This document shows, piece by piece, positions 25,255-35,407 of a DNA stretch of 64,000 nucleotides. The translations under genes were made by a program, and so were the position numbers. The stretch's first letter is position 1; every line of letters starts with the position of its first letter. The stretch covers positions 1 through 64,000 of the forward strand of contig NZ_JAMB01000003.1 in NCBI RefSeq assembly GCF_000521805.1, written 5' to 3'. This stretch comes from Marinomonas ushuaiensis DSM 15871. Its GTDB lineage: Bacteria; Pseudomonadota; Gammaproteobacteria; Pseudomonadales; Marinomonadaceae. The notes beneath the pieces are model-generated. The model ran no database searches. It was not told where the DNA came from and saw nothing but the letters and a program-made list of their open reading frames with translations.

Positions 25255-25886
25255 TTATCTTCCTTATTCTTTTCTAATAATGCGTGTAAATATGGCTGTA
25301 TATTTTGTAGTACAACTTTTTGACCTTGTGCATTTGGATGAAGACCATCGTTTTGCATTAAGTCTTTATTTAAAGCAACGTCTTGAAGCATAAAAGGCAA
25401 ATACGCTAGATTATATTTTTCAGCAATGCCTTTGTATAAATTAAAAAACATTTCTGTGTAACGTTTTCCGTAGTTTTGAGGGATTTGATTACCCACTAAT
25501 AATATCATGGCATTGGCTTCTTGAGCCTGTTCAACCATTTTTTCTAAATTAATAGTGGTTTGATTAAGCGGATAACCACGTAAAGCATCATTAGGACCAA
25601 GCTCTAACACAACCCATGAAGGTTTATGTGAATCAAGGAGAGCTTGAAAGCGGGATAAACCACCTTGTGTCGTTTCGCCACTGACACTGGCATTTACAAC
25701 CTTGATATCAGGATGAGATTCGGAAAGTTGATTTTCTAGTAAACTAACCCATCCATCTTGTTGTCTTAAATTATAAGCCGCACTCAAGCTATCACCCATA
25801 ACCAATAGGGTTGAAGCAGAGGCCAACGAACTCATGAAAAGAATCGTTATTGTACATAAGAGTAGTAATGGTCTTTTTAAAAACAT
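25251..25886 (-). CDS. tesA: periplasmic GDSL lysophospholipase/thioesterase (TesA-like)
   Basis: This 211-residue secreted SGNH hydrolase acts on thioesters, lysophospholipids or aryl esters. A signal peptide (residues 1-24, ending SLASA) precedes VMGDSLSAAYN, which has the nucleophilic serine. NASVSGETTQGG, ELGPNDAL and DGLHPNA supply the other blocks, the last with the catalytic Asp-His pair. It faces ybbA across 26 bases, the same arrangement as in E. coli. It starts a minus-strand operon with the dehydrogenase and truC. Confidence 0.93.
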   Translation of the reverse strand: MFLKRPLLLLCTITILFMSSLASASTLLVMGDSLSAAYNLRQQDGWVSLLENQLSESHPDIKVVNASVSGETTQGGLSRFQALLDSHKPSWVVLELGPNDALRGYPLNQTTINLEKMVEQAQEANAMILLVGNQIPQNYGKRYTEMFFNLYKGIAEKYNLAYLPFMLQDVALNKDLMQNDGLHPNAQGQKVVLQNIQPYLHALLEKNKEDK

Positions 25887-25912
25887 ATCAAACCTTTTTA
25901 GAGTAAAACTGC

Positions 25913-26596
25913 ATGGCTACAAACACCGCGATTAGAGTACGTAATTTAACTCATACTGTTACGTCAAATACAGGGGATTTAACCATATTGAAAGGAATTA
26001 ATATGGAAATCAATGAAAGCGAATCGGTTGCTATTGTTGGTTCCTCTGGTTCTGGTAAGTCGACCTTGCTTGGTTTATTAGCCGGTCTTGATGTGAATAC
26101 TTCAGGAGATATCTTTCTTTATGATCATAACTTCTCTAGCCAAAATGAAGAGCAGAGAGCGTTAGCGCGTGGTGAATACGTTGGCTTTGTTTTTCAATCC
26201 TTCCATCTTTTACCCAGTTTACAAGCCATTGAAAACGTGATGTTACCGGCAGAGTTAAAAGGCGATAAAGACGCGCGTAAAAAAGCAGAAGCTTTATTGG
26301 ATAAAGTCGGTTTATCTCATCGGTTAACACATTACCCAAATCAGTTGTCCGGTGGCGAGCAACAGCGCGTTGCCATTGCACGAGCCTTTGCGTCCCAACC
26401 GAAGATTTTGTTCGCCGATGAACCAACAGGTAATCTTGATGAAGAAAATGGCAACCTGATCATTAAGCTTCTGTTTGATCTGAACAAGTCCCAAGGAACG
26501 ACTCTGGTTATGGTCACTCATGATAATGAGCTTGCGAAAATGTGCGACCGTCAACTGGTTATGTCTGCGGGCCAGCTTACGGAAAAAACGTTATGA
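25913..26596 (+). CDS. ybbA: ABC transporter ATP-binding protein (YbbA)
   Basis: This 227-residue ATPase belongs to the LolD/MacB branch. It has Walker A GSSGSGKST, the Q-loop in FVFQSFHLLPSL, the signature LSGGEQQR, Walker B ILFADEPTGNLDEEN, and the switch histidine in VMVTHDNE. It overlaps the permease start by four bases, so the two form one transporter. Its substrate is not established; the nearby thioesterase hints at lipid or envelope metabolism. Confidence 0.94.
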   Translation: MATNTAIRVRNLTHTVTSNTGDLTILKGINMEINESESVAIVGSSGSGKSTLLGLLAGLDVNTSGDIFLYDHNFSSQNEEQRALARGEYVGFVFQSFHLLPSLQAIENVMLPAELKGDKDARKKAEALLDKVGLSHRLTHYPNQLSGGEQQRVAIARAFASQPKILFADEPTGNLDEENGNLIIKLLFDLNKSQGTTLVMVTHDNELAKMCDRQLVMSAGQLTEKTL

Positions 26597-29052
26597 GTTT
26601 TACCTTTCGTTTAATGCTAAGAGACATTCGAAGCGGGGATCTAATCACGCTTTTGATGGCGCTTATTATTTCAGTGAGCACAGTCACATCAATTGGATTG
26701 TTTATTGATCGCCTGCAACTTTCTTTTGAACAGGAATCCGCGAACTTATTGGCCGCTGATCGCTTAATTCGTTCAGATGAGCTTATTTCAGACGATTGGA
26801 AATTAGAAGCTCAAAACTTATCGTTGGAACAAGCCGAGCGAACCTCCTTTACAACCATGATGTTTGCAAAGGATTCTCTGCAATTGTCGCAGATAAGTGC
26901 TGTCAGCAATAATTATCCTCTTCGAGGGGCTTATCTTGTTGACGATACTTTGTTTGGCACAGGGCAAAGCACAACGGATTCGCCGAAGCAGGGCGAAGTT
27001 TGGGTATCCTCTCGACTTGCTAGTTTATTAAATATCGATATTGGTGATGAAGTCGAAGTTGGTGAAGCGAAATTAACAGTCTCTCGTTATTTAGTGAGAG
27101 ACCCTGGTTCAAGCACCTCAGCTTTTGCGATTTCACCTCGTGCTGTGATGAATATCGAAGATCTTGCTGCCACCAATGTCATTATTCCTGGAAGTCGAGT
27201 TCGTTATTCTCTACTTCTTGCAGGGGGCAGAGACACGTTAGCCGAATACGAAGCTTGGGTGAAGCCGCAATTAGAAGACGGACAGCGCTGGCAAACGCCT
27301 GCTCAGCGTGGCGAGCGTATTGGCGACACAATAGGGCGTGCGGAATCTTTCTTGTTATTGGCTGGCACATTGGCTGTGGTGATGTCTGGTGTTGCTATGG
27401 CTCTGGCTTCGGCTCGATTTGTTAAACGCCATCTGATGCAAGTGGCGATTTTGAAAACGCTTGGTGCTACTCCTAAGTTATTGACTCGAGTATTTGCACA
27501 GCAATTGTTTGCGCTCTTGATCGTTGGCGCTTTAATTGGTCTTGGGATCGGTTGGGGAATACAAGAGATCATTGCCTCCTTATTGTCTAGTTTGGTGTCA
27601 AGCAGCTTACCAGAACCTTCTGTTGACCGTTTATGGTTGGGTGCAGCTACTGGCTTTATTTCTATGTTGGTTTTTTGCCTGCCATTGATGATGAGGTTGA
27701 TTAAAATCTCACCATTGTCTGTCTTGCAGCCCAACGCAAAGATTGAACAAAATACAGTGTTTGTTTATCTGATTGGCTTTGTCGGCATGTATGGTTTGAT
27801 GTGCCTTTATACCAATGGTTTTTTACTACCAAGTATTATGACCGTGGTTATTGCGGGTATTAGTTTATTGGTCGCTGGTATTGGTTGGCTGGCTTTTCGA
27901 TTAGGTCGCTCTTTAACATCAGGAGCAACCAGTGGTTGGCAAATAGGGTTGGCTTCTTTGTATCGTAGATTGGTGCCAAATTTGTTTCAGCTTTTGGTAT
28001 TCACATTAATTATCATGTTGACGCTGATTTTAATTGGCATCAAATCAAGTTTGATTGCCGATTGGCAGCAACAGCTTCCAGAAGACGCACCCAACCATTA
28101 TTTATTCAATGTACAAGCAAGCCAAATTGAACAAATCAATGATGAAACAACCAAGTTAAATATACAGAAATCAGATTGGTTCCCTATGGTTCGCGGTCGA
28201 GTTACCGCAGTCAATGAAGACACGGTACAAGACCTGTACCCAGAAGAACGTGGCGAACCCGAGCTATTTGAACGAGAGCTAAACCTTACTTGGTCAGATA
28301 CTATCGGTGAAGGCAATGAATTGGTTTCTGGTGATTTCAGTGCTGAAGGGTTATCGGTTGAACAGGAATCGGCGAAAGAAGCCAAGCTGTCACTTGGAGA
28401 TGAACTGACGATTAATATTGGCGGCAATATCGTTACGTTACCGATTACTTCTATACGTACCGTTGACTGGGGTTCTATGCAGCCTAACTTCTATCTCATC
28501 TTACCTAAAAGTGTTTTAGAAGATTACCCTGCAAACTTCGTCAGCAGTCTGTTTATTAGTGATGATTCGGCGCAACCTTTTTATCGTGTGATGTCAAAAT
28601 TTCCAACAGTGTCTATTTTGAATGTGGGTGATATTTTAAAACAGATACAAACGATAATTGGCCAGTTGTCTCAAGCCATTCAATTGGTGTTGTTATGTAT
28701 TCTCAGTGCTGGGGCTTTGGTGTTGCTTGCTAGCGTAAGATCAACACTGGAAGAAAGGTTGGAAGAAGGCGCATTGTTACGGGTTTTAGGAGCCAAGAGT
28801 TCACTGGTTAGACAAGCGTTGTTTGTTGAGTTTGGTGCGCTCGGATTCTTCTCAGGACTCATTGCCGCGATAGGCGCTGAGGGGTGTTTGTATGGTTTAC
28901 AGGTCTTTATATTCAATACTGAACCAAGCTTCCATCTATCATTATGGTTATTTGGGCCTTTAATCGGTGTTTGTGTCATTTCAACCATTGGTATATTTGC
29001 CAGTAGGACTGTGTTAAAAGTGCCGCCTATGCTTTTATTGCGTGGGTTATAA
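26593..29052 (+). CDS. FtsX-family ABC permease (YbbP-like)
   Basis: This 819-residue inner-membrane protein pairs with YbbA. It has an N-terminal helix (about 20-40), a large periplasmic domain, then two FtsX-type helix groups with further helices between them, ending near LLLRGL. LSVLQPN between the groups is typical. The ATG at 26593 lies in the ybbA stop (ATGA), supporting this start over an upstream in-frame one. Mechanotransmission or extrusion of envelope lipids is a family-level idea, not proven here. Confidence 0.92.
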   Translation: MSFTFRLMLRDIRSGDLITLLMALIISVSTVTSIGLFIDRLQLSFEQESANLLAADRLIRSDELISDDWKLEAQNLSLEQAERTSFTTMMFAKDSLQLSQISAVSNNYPLRGAYLVDDTLFGTGQSTTDSPKQGEVWVSSRLASLLNIDIGDEVEVGEAKLTVSRYLVRDPGSSTSAFAISPRAVMNIEDLAATNVIIPGSRVRYSLLLAGGRDTLAEYEAWVKPQLEDGQRWQTPAQRGERIGDTIGRAESFLLLAGTLAVVMSGVAMALASARFVKRHLMQVAILKTLGATPKLLTRVFAQQLFALLIVGALIGLGIGWGIQEIIASLLSSLVSSSLPEPSVDRLWLGAATGFISMLVFCLPLMMRLIKISPLSVLQPNAKIEQNTVFVYLIGFVGMYGLMCLYTNGFLLPSIMTVVIAGISLLVAGIGWLAFRLGRSLTSGATSGWQIGLASLYRRLVPNLFQLLVFTLIIMLTLILIGIKSSLIADWQQQLPEDAPNHYLFNVQASQIEQINDETTKLNIQKSDWFPMVRGRVTAVNEDTVQDLYPEERGEPELFERELNLTWSDTIGEGNELVSGDFSAEGLSVEQESAKEAKLSLGDELTINIGGNIVTLPITSIRTVDWGSMQPNFYLILPKSVLEDYPANFVSSLFISDDSAQPFYRVMSKFPTVSILNVGDILKQIQTIIGQLSQAIQLVLLCILSAGALVLLASVRSTLEERLEEGALLRVLGAKSSLVRQALFVEFGALGFFSGLIAAIGAEGCLYGLQVFIFNTEPSFHLSLWLFGPLIGVCVISTIGIFASRTVLKVPPMLLLRGL

Positions 29053-29085
29053 TAGGTACTTTTTAAACTAGATTGAGTTGTTTGG

Positions 29086-31443
29086 ATGTTTGTAGAAAAG
29101 CATGGCTATATTATCAGCCGCCATACTCGTGAAGTAGGTGGCCAGATTGAAATGAGCCTCTTTATTAAAACCCCGGAAGGAACCGTTAAGGTTTTACCCG
29201 ACAAACAACTGAGTGTGTTTTTTACTGATGCGCCACTCGACAGCCTTCCTAATGACGTAACTGGGGTTCAATGTACTGAATCCCAGCTACGATCTTTTGA
29301 TAATACTCCCGTTACTATTGTTCAAAGTCATAGCCTGACCATCCACCAGCAAATGGTTAGCTTGGTTAAGCGCAATGGTTTTGCCGTTTTTGAAGGAGAT
29401 ATCAAAGCTCATAACCGTTATTTAATGGAGCGCAACATTCGTGGCTCTGTTCGGTTTATTGGCGTGCCTGATTCCGCTAATCAAATATATCGTCAAGCAA
29501 AAGTCATCGCGGGTGATTGGCAGCCAGAATGGAAAGTGTGGTCTTTGGATATAGAAACCTCAGTTTCAACCAATACCTTGTTGTCTATTGGTATTACCGC
29601 AAAAGACCAACGTATTGCTTTTGTTGTCACCAAAAATCCCATAGACACAGACATTGTGTATGCCTTTTCGGATGAAAAAAATCTGCTGTTGGCTTTTATA
29701 CGTTATGTCAGAACCCATTCCCCCGACATTTTTATTGGCTGGAACCTGATCGGCTTTGATTTACAGTTTATTGATCAGCGCTGTCAGGTGTTAGGTATTC
29801 GTCCTGCGTTTGGTGTGAATGGTGAAAACTGGAATATTCGATCGTCAGATAATCAGGGGCGGTATTTCGCCAGTATTCCAGGGCGAGTTGCGCTGGACGG
29901 CATCACTTTATTAAAAGTTGGTGGCTATCATTTTGAATCTTACAGCTTGAATAATGTCAGCAAAGAAATTTTAGACGACGGCAAGTTATTGCAAGGTGGT
30001 GATCGTTGGCAGGAAATAGAGCGTTTACACAGAGAAGATTTAGACGCTTTTGTCGCCTATAACTTGCAAGACTGCGATCTGGTTCTACGCATCTTTGAAA
30101 AGCTTAAGCTGATTCAATTACAACAAACCCGTGTTGACTTAACAGGTATTCCTTTGGAGCAGCCTGGGGGTTCTGTCGCTGCTTTTGAAAATCTTTATTT
30201 GCCTCGTTTGCATAAAGCTGGTTGGGTTGCTCCAGCGTGGACTGAGGATGACTTTGTCGCCAGTCCCGGTGGCTTTGTTATGTCATCGATTCCAGGGCTA
30301 TATAAAAATGTCTTGGTGTTTGATTTTAAAAGTCTGTATCCAAGTATTATTCGAACCTTCTATATTGATCCATTAGCGCGCGTCTCTGCTAGACATGAAA
30401 GCACTAGGCATGAGGAGCAAAAATCAAAGACGATTAAAAGCCGTTTAATTCCTGGTTTCTTAGGTGCGAACTTCGATAGAAATAAAGCTATTCTGCCAGA
30501 ACTTATTGCTGAGCTTGCTCAAGCTAGAGAGGAAGCTAAAAGAACCAACAATGACATATTAAGTTACGCGATTAAAATTATTATGAATTCTTTCTACGGT
30601 GTATTGGGTTCTAATGTTTGTCGTTTTTATCATGCCGAATTAGCCAGTTCGATTACTATGCGTGGTCATGAGTTACTGGCAAGAGCGAAAGATTGGATAG
30701 AAGAGCGTGGTGCTAAGGTTATTTATGGTGATACGGATTCTTTGTTTGTCACGCTCAATGACGCTCAAATAGATCCTCAACTATTTGGCGAGCAACTCTG
30801 TACCGAAATTAATCATTGCTTGCAGGTGTGGTGTAATGACTACGCTCAGTTAGAGTCGCGTTTAGAATTGGAATTTGAACAAGTATACGATCGCTTCTTT
30901 ATGCCAACCATTCGTGGACAAGAAGAAGGCAGTAAAAAACGCTATGCAGGTCGTTCAAAAGGAAAGTTGATCTTTAAAGGTTTAGAGGCAGCAAGAAGTG
31001 ATTGGACACCTTTAGCAAGACAATTTCAACGAACCTTATTCGAAAAAATATTCAATGACGAAAACCCAATTCCATATATTCAAGAAACCATCGAAAAATT
31101 AAGAGCAGGGCTTTACGACGAACTTTTGGTGTACAGCAAGCAGCTAAGTCGACCTTTGTCTTCTTACACTAAAAACAAGCCGCCTCATGTTCGAGCGGCT
31201 GCTATCATTGACCAGAAACGAGCAGAATTCGGTCAACCGCTTGAATACGATAAAGGACGTAAACGAGTTTACTATTTATATCAAATAACAGGCGTGATCC
31301 CTTATGAAACCACGGATGACTTAGTGAATTTGGATTATGAGCATTACATCGAAAAGCAAATTGAACCGATCGCAGAGAGCATTCTTCCTTTCTTTCATAC
31401 TAATATGGAAAGCCTTCTTTCACAGCAAATCTCACTTTTGTAG
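29086..31443 (+). CDS. polB: DNA polymerase II
   Basis: Family B polymerase for repair and translesion replication, with 3'-5' proofreading. It has 785 residues, close to E. coli Pol II. Exonuclease motifs are SLDIETS and FIGWNLIGFDLQF, with a third block near YNLQDCDLV. Polymerase motifs are DFKSLYPSII (A), KIIMNSFYGVLGS (B) and YGDTDSLFV (C), so both active sites look intact. I did not find a clear LexA box in the 33 bases before the start. It probably follows ybbP as a downstream gene. Confidence 0.96.
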   Translation: MFVEKHGYIISRHTREVGGQIEMSLFIKTPEGTVKVLPDKQLSVFFTDAPLDSLPNDVTGVQCTESQLRSFDNTPVTIVQSHSLTIHQQMVSLVKRNGFAVFEGDIKAHNRYLMERNIRGSVRFIGVPDSANQIYRQAKVIAGDWQPEWKVWSLDIETSVSTNTLLSIGITAKDQRIAFVVTKNPIDTDIVYAFSDEKNLLLAFIRYVRTHSPDIFIGWNLIGFDLQFIDQRCQVLGIRPAFGVNGENWNIRSSDNQGRYFASIPGRVALDGITLLKVGGYHFESYSLNNVSKEILDDGKLLQGGDRWQEIERLHREDLDAFVAYNLQDCDLVLRIFEKLKLIQLQQTRVDLTGIPLEQPGGSVAAFENLYLPRLHKAGWVAPAWTEDDFVASPGGFVMSSIPGLYKNVLVFDFKSLYPSIIRTFYIDPLARVSARHESTRHEEQKSKTIKSRLIPGFLGANFDRNKAILPELIAELAQAREEAKRTNNDILSYAIKIIMNSFYGVLGSNVCRFYHAELASSITMRGHELLARAKDWIEERGAKVIYGDTDSLFVTLNDAQIDPQLFGEQLCTEINHCLQVWCNDYAQLESRLELEFEQVYDRFFMPTIRGQEEGSKKRYAGRSKGKLIFKGLEAARSDWTPLARQFQRTLFEKIFNDENPIPYIQETIEKLRAGLYDELLVYSKQLSRPLSSYTKNKPPHVRAAAIIDQKRAEFGQPLEYDKGRKRVYYLYQITGVIPYETTDDLVNLDYEHYIEKQIEPIAESILPFFHTNMESLLSQQISLL

Positions 31444-31471
31444 GTTTATTGTTAGCAATTCACAAAAACTG

Positions 31472-32257
31472 TTATGTGCTTTTAAGCTCAATACCAAAGA
31501 CAGACTCTGTATTTTTATTAGTATTTAAAATTAGCTCTTCTAATGCTATGCCTTTTAAACGAGCAACTTCCATGGCGACCCAAGGTAAATATTTTGGGTG
31601 ATTCTTCTTTGGTCTTGGTCGAATATTCCGAGGCAGCAAATAAGGTGCATCGGTTTCGATTAATAATTTGTCCAACGGAATATGAGGCACAGAGGCTTGT
31701 AAATTCGCTCCACGACGTTCATCGCACACCCAACCAGTAATGCCAATATAAAGCCCTAGATCCAAATAGTTGTTAAGCTCTTCTTGGTTGCCAGTAAAAC
31801 AATGGATCACCGATTTCTTCGCCAATTCTGGATGACGCCTTAATCGTTCAAGCATTGCTTTATGAGCATCTCTTTCGTGTAAATAGAGTGGTAAGTTATG
31901 TTCAAGTGCTAATTCGATTTGCTCATCAAAAGCATAAAACTGTTCATCTGGTGTAGAGTAATTACGATTGAAATCGAGCCCTGTTTCCCCAATAGCAATA
32001 GGTTTTGCTGTTTGTATGAGCTTGGAAAAAACTGCTTTACTACTCTTGGTCCAGGTTTTTGCTTGATGAGGATGGCAGCCAAGGGTGTTCCAAATCTCAG
32101 CGTGTTCTTGTCCTAATGTTTGAACTAACTTACTTTCTTCTAAATCTGACGCAATACAAATCATGCCGTTTACACCAGCGTCTTGCATTTCGGTTAACGT
32201 TTTCTCAATATCATCAATCAGAAAGCTGTGGTTGATGTTTACACCTATATCGATCAT
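31472..32257 (-). CDS. tatD: TatD-family nuclease, TatD proper
   Basis: This 261-residue TIM-barrel metallohydrolase resembles E. coli TatD in its opening (MIDIGVNINHSFL), where the usual HxH motif is replaced. TLGCHPHQAKTW, AIGETGLDFNR, PLYLHERDAH, VIHCFTG and ETDAPYLLPRNI follow. TatD is a reported Mg-dependent 3'-5' exonuclease involved in DNA repair. It converges with polB across 28 bases. A second paralogue is at 3807-4613. Confidence 0.9.
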   Translation of the reverse strand: MIDIGVNINHSFLIDDIEKTLTEMQDAGVNGMICIASDLEESKLVQTLGQEHAEIWNTLGCHPHQAKTWTKSSKAVFSKLIQTAKPIAIGETGLDFNRNYSTPDEQFYAFDEQIELALEHNLPLYLHERDAHKAMLERLRRHPELAKKSVIHCFTGNQEELNNYLDLGLYIGITGWVCDERRGANLQASVPHIPLDKLLIETDAPYLLPRNIRPRPKKNHPKYLPWVAMEVARLKGIALEELILNTNKNTESVFGIELKST

Positions 32258-32499
32258 AAAACACTCATATTATGGATGGGTCTAAAACTATTGGGCGATA
32301 ATATTAATAAAGAATAGATTTAAATAGAGCTTTATTTTTCATAATTATGGTGTTGTAAGAGAAAAACAATATTAAACTTCTATTACTAAAATAAGGTAAA
32401 CAATTGTTTTATGACAAAAAAATACTGTAACACTTAGCCGAATGCAATATCATGGCTATAATAAATTTACGCATTAATAAGAAATGTTTGGAGTGCTAT

Positions 32500-33435
32500 A
32501 TGGCAAGCATGTTAGAAGCTGTAGACCAAAGGACAAAGTTGGTTGGTGAAAATCGTCTTGAATTGCTTATGTTCCGCCTTAATGGAATGCAGACGTTTGC
32601 GATAAATGTGTTTAAAGTTCAAGAAGTTGTCCAGCTTCCTAACTTAAATTTAATGCCACATAGACATCCATCCGTCGCAGGTGTTACTCATTTTAGAGGA
32701 AGAACTATTCCTGTTATCGATTTGTCTGAATCGATTGGTTTGAAGTCTACGGATCGAACTCAGCCATGTAACTTAATCGTCACTGAATACAACAATACAG
32801 TTCAAGGCTTTATGGTTGGCGAAGTTGATCGCATCATTAATATGAACTGGAATGAAATTTTACCGCCACCAAGTGGTACAGGTCGCCTGCATTATTTGAC
32901 AGCGATTACCCGATTAAATGAACGTATCGTTGAAATTATTGACGTTGAAAAAGTATTGGCTGAGATTTCACCTTATGACACATCTGTGAGTGATGATGTC
33001 ATTGATAAAGACTTATTATCTCTAGCAAAAGGGATGGAGGTTCTTATCGTGGATGATTCGTCAGTTGCTCGGGCTCAATGTAAATCTACATTGGACTTTT
33101 TGGGGATAGAGGTTCATGAAGCCACAAACGGTAAGCAAGGTTTAGAAGTACTTAAAAAAATGGCTGATACAGGTGAAAACGTACCAGAAAAGCTATTGAT
33201 GCTTATCACTGATGCAGAAATGCCAGAAATGGACGGTTATCGTTTGACTCGTGAAGTTCGTGAAGACCCAAGGCTCAAAGACCTATATATTGTTTTGCAT
33301 ACATCATTAAGTGGTAGCTTTAATAAATCGATGGTGCAGAAAGTAGGTTGTGATGACTTTTTATCTAAATTCCAGCCAGATAAATTGGCATCTTTAATTC
33401 AAGATAGAATCCGAACTGTTGTCTATCGGGACTAA
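32500..33435 (+). CDS. cheV: CheV-type chemotaxis coupling protein
   Basis: CheV links chemoreceptors to CheA and can be phosphorylated. The 311-residue protein has an N-terminal CheW domain (FAINVFKVQEVVQLP, VTHFRGRTIPVIDLS) and a C-terminal response-regulator receiver (EVLIVDDSSVARAQ). The phosphorylatable aspartate is in ITDAEMPEMDG and the conserved lysine in FLSKF. ATG 32500 has GGAG six bases upstream; an earlier in-frame start adds unconserved residues. It is monocistronic, closed by a terminator, with no other chemotaxis gene nearby. Confidence 0.94.
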   Translation: MASMLEAVDQRTKLVGENRLELLMFRLNGMQTFAINVFKVQEVVQLPNLNLMPHRHPSVAGVTHFRGRTIPVIDLSESIGLKSTDRTQPCNLIVTEYNNTVQGFMVGEVDRIINMNWNEILPPPSGTGRLHYLTAITRLNERIVEIIDVEKVLAEISPYDTSVSDDVIDKDLLSLAKGMEVLIVDDSSVARAQCKSTLDFLGIEVHEATNGKQGLEVLKKMADTGENVPEKLLMLITDAEMPEMDGYRLTREVREDPRLKDLYIVLHTSLSGSFNKSMVQKVGCDDFLSKFQPDKLASLIQDRIRTVVYRD

Positions 33436-33462
33436 AAATTTAGCGAGCTAATTGTAAATATA

Positions 33463-33486
33463 AGCAGACTGCATGTCTGCTTTTTT
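33463..33486 (+). terminator. terminator after cheV
   Basis: AGCAGAC pairs with GTCTGCT around TGCAT and is followed by a run of Ts, 28 bases after the cheV stop. Confidence 0.88.
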
Positions 33487-33528
33487 GATTTGAATTTCTT
33501 ATCAGTCCAAGCGCAGGTGTTTCTACTT

Positions 33529-34326
33529 ATGCCAATTGAGTTAATTCTACTTTTACTGTTTATCGGTGCTGGAACTGGCTCAGTAAGTGCCATCATAAAA
33601 ACCTCTCCGGTGCTTGTTGCTATCCCTGCTTTGTATTTTTTTCTGCCTGTATACGACTTATCCCTAGATAGCGTTATTTTACCTGTTATTGCTACTTGTC
33701 TGACGGCGTTTATTCCGACCTATCTGTATACATGGATTAAGTCGATGAAGGGTGGCCTGGTGGACTTTCAGCGTTTAATTAATTTCACGCCTGGTGTTGT
33801 CATGGGGGCGGTCATTGGTGCTCAGATACTGTCGTTAATCAATCCTAATGTTTTCAAAGTTGCGTTTACAATCATTTCTATTGCTGGCATTTTTAATATC
33901 ATTCTCAGCGCTAAAATAGAAGCAGTTAAAAGCGTTAATATCGGTAAATTTGCTCGGTTACCTATTGGTTTATTAGTTGGTGTTGCTTCGCTCATTTCGG
34001 GTAATTGTGGACGTGTGTTGGCTGGGTATTTGTTTGCAATCAACAAGACAAGCCTTATTCATCGACAGGGAACAATCGATGGCGTGGTTGTTTTTGTATC
34101 TATTGCTGCCATGGTTGGTTTTATTTATCCTGCCCAAACCTTTAATGATTTAGGTTTAACAGCTTTCGCAGGCGCGATTCATTTACCATCGGTGTTGGTT
34201 TTAGCCGTGAGTCATTTTTTCTTTTTTTGGTTTTGCGAAAACCGAGGGAACGAGTTAGATAAGAAGGTTCTATCTATCAGCTTTATGTGTTTTTTAGCTT
34301 TTGCGCTCATTAGATTGTGGATCTAA
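33529..34326 (+). CDS. TSUP/TauE-SafE family membrane permease
   Basis: This 265-residue integral membrane protein has about eight hydrophobic segments arranged as two repeats, typical of the TauE/SafE sulfite- or organosulfur-exporter family. The early AGTGSVSAIIKTSPVL and middle GVASLISGNCGRVLAGYL segments correspond to the family's repeated core. The start is uncertain: ATG 33529 begins at the first helix, but a TTG at 33490 in the same frame could also be used. The substrate is unknown. Confidence 0.82.
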   Translation: MPIELILLLLFIGAGTGSVSAIIKTSPVLVAIPALYFFLPVYDLSLDSVILPVIATCLTAFIPTYLYTWIKSMKGGLVDFQRLINFTPGVVMGAVIGAQILSLINPNVFKVAFTIISIAGIFNIILSAKIEAVKSVNIGKFARLPIGLLVGVASLISGNCGRVLAGYLFAINKTSLIHRQGTIDGVVVFVSIAAMVGFIYPAQTFNDLGLTAFAGAIHLPSVLVLAVSHFFFFWFCENRGNELDKKVLSISFMCFLAFALIRLWI

Positions 34327-34413
34327 TTTTGATTTAGACACGTATTAAGTGATTCTGTGAAAATTTTATTAGATAGTAACAGTAGACATAAAAATCAATC
34401 CAAAAGGTATTGC

Positions 34414-35406
34414 ATGAAAAATACGAGTAATTATGGTGTTTTGATGATCAACCTAGGAACACCAGACGCCCCGAAAACACCCGAAGTACGTCGCTTCCTA
34501 AAGGAGTTCTTGTCAGATCCTCGTGTTGTTGACCTTAATCCTTTACTTTGGAAACCTATTCTAAACCTCGTTATATTGACAATACGCCCGCCAAAGGTCG
34601 CGAAAGTATATCAACAAGTTTGGATGGATGAAGGTTCTCCTTTATTGGTGTTGAGTGAACGATTGAAGGAGAGAGTAAAAACAGAGCTTGCTGAAAAAGC
34701 AGGACATAATGTTCCTGTTGAATTGGCGATGACTTACGGAAACCCTAATATAGAAACGGCGACCAACAAACTGAGAGAGCAAGGTGCTGAAAATATTGTC
34801 GTGATACCAATGTACCCACAGTTTTCGGCAACGACCACCGCAGCCGCTTACGATGCTTTAATTAAGTCACTTAAAAAATGTCCATATTGGCCATCTTTAC
34901 AGTTGTTGCATGACTACGCGGATCATCCATTGTATATAAAGGCTTTGGCGAACTCAGTTAGAAAACAATGGGAGTTACAAGGTGAGCGTCGTCACTTGGT
35001 ACTTTCATATCATGGCATTCCAAAGCGTTATGTCACGAATGGCGACCCTTATGCGCGCCGTTGCGAAACCACTAGTCGGTTGGTTGCTGAGGAATTAGAA
35101 CTAGAAGATGACGATTGGACACATGTCTATCAATCTAGATTTGGACGTGAAGAATGGCTAAAGCCCTACGCTGACGCAACATTGAAATCTTTTCCTTCTA
35201 TGGGGATTAAGAAGATCAATGTAATCAGCCCAGCCTTTTCAATTGATTGCATTGAAACATTGGAAGAGATCACTCTAGAGCTGGGGGATGAGTTTAAACA
35301 TAATGGCGGTCTTGCGTTTGATTACATTACGGCTCTGAATGACTCATCTGATCAAGTTGCGCTTTATCTCAATTTGATTGAAAAAAATACAAAACAATGG
35401 ACATAA
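34414..35406 (+). CDS. hemH: ferrochelatase
   Basis: HemH inserts ferrous iron into protoporphyrin IX, the last haem step. The 330-residue protein has YGVLMINLGTPDAPKT at the start, RVVDLNP, the SATTTAAAYDAL segment, the catalytic histidine in LSYHGIPKRY, and the glutamate in IDCIETLEEI. ATG 34414 with AAGG seven bases upstream is chosen; an upstream in-frame start is not conserved. A HAD-family gene follows after one base, suggesting coupled translation. Confidence 0.95.
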   Translation: MKNTSNYGVLMINLGTPDAPKTPEVRRFLKEFLSDPRVVDLNPLLWKPILNLVILTIRPPKVAKVYQQVWMDEGSPLLVLSERLKERVKTELAEKAGHNVPVELAMTYGNPNIETATNKLREQGAENIVVIPMYPQFSATTTAAAYDALIKSLKKCPYWPSLQLLHDYADHPLYIKALANSVRKQWELQGERRHLVLSYHGIPKRYVTNGDPYARRCETTSRLVAEELELEDDDWTHVYQSRFGREEWLKPYADATLKSFPSMGIKKINVISPAFSIDCIETLEEITLELGDEFKHNGGLAFDYITALNDSSDQVALYLNLIEKNTKQWT

Positions 35407-35407
35407 C

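Noticed and set aside
29040-29085. LexA box before polB
   Set aside because: No CTGT-N8-ACAG match is visible in the gap; a more distant site cannot be excluded.
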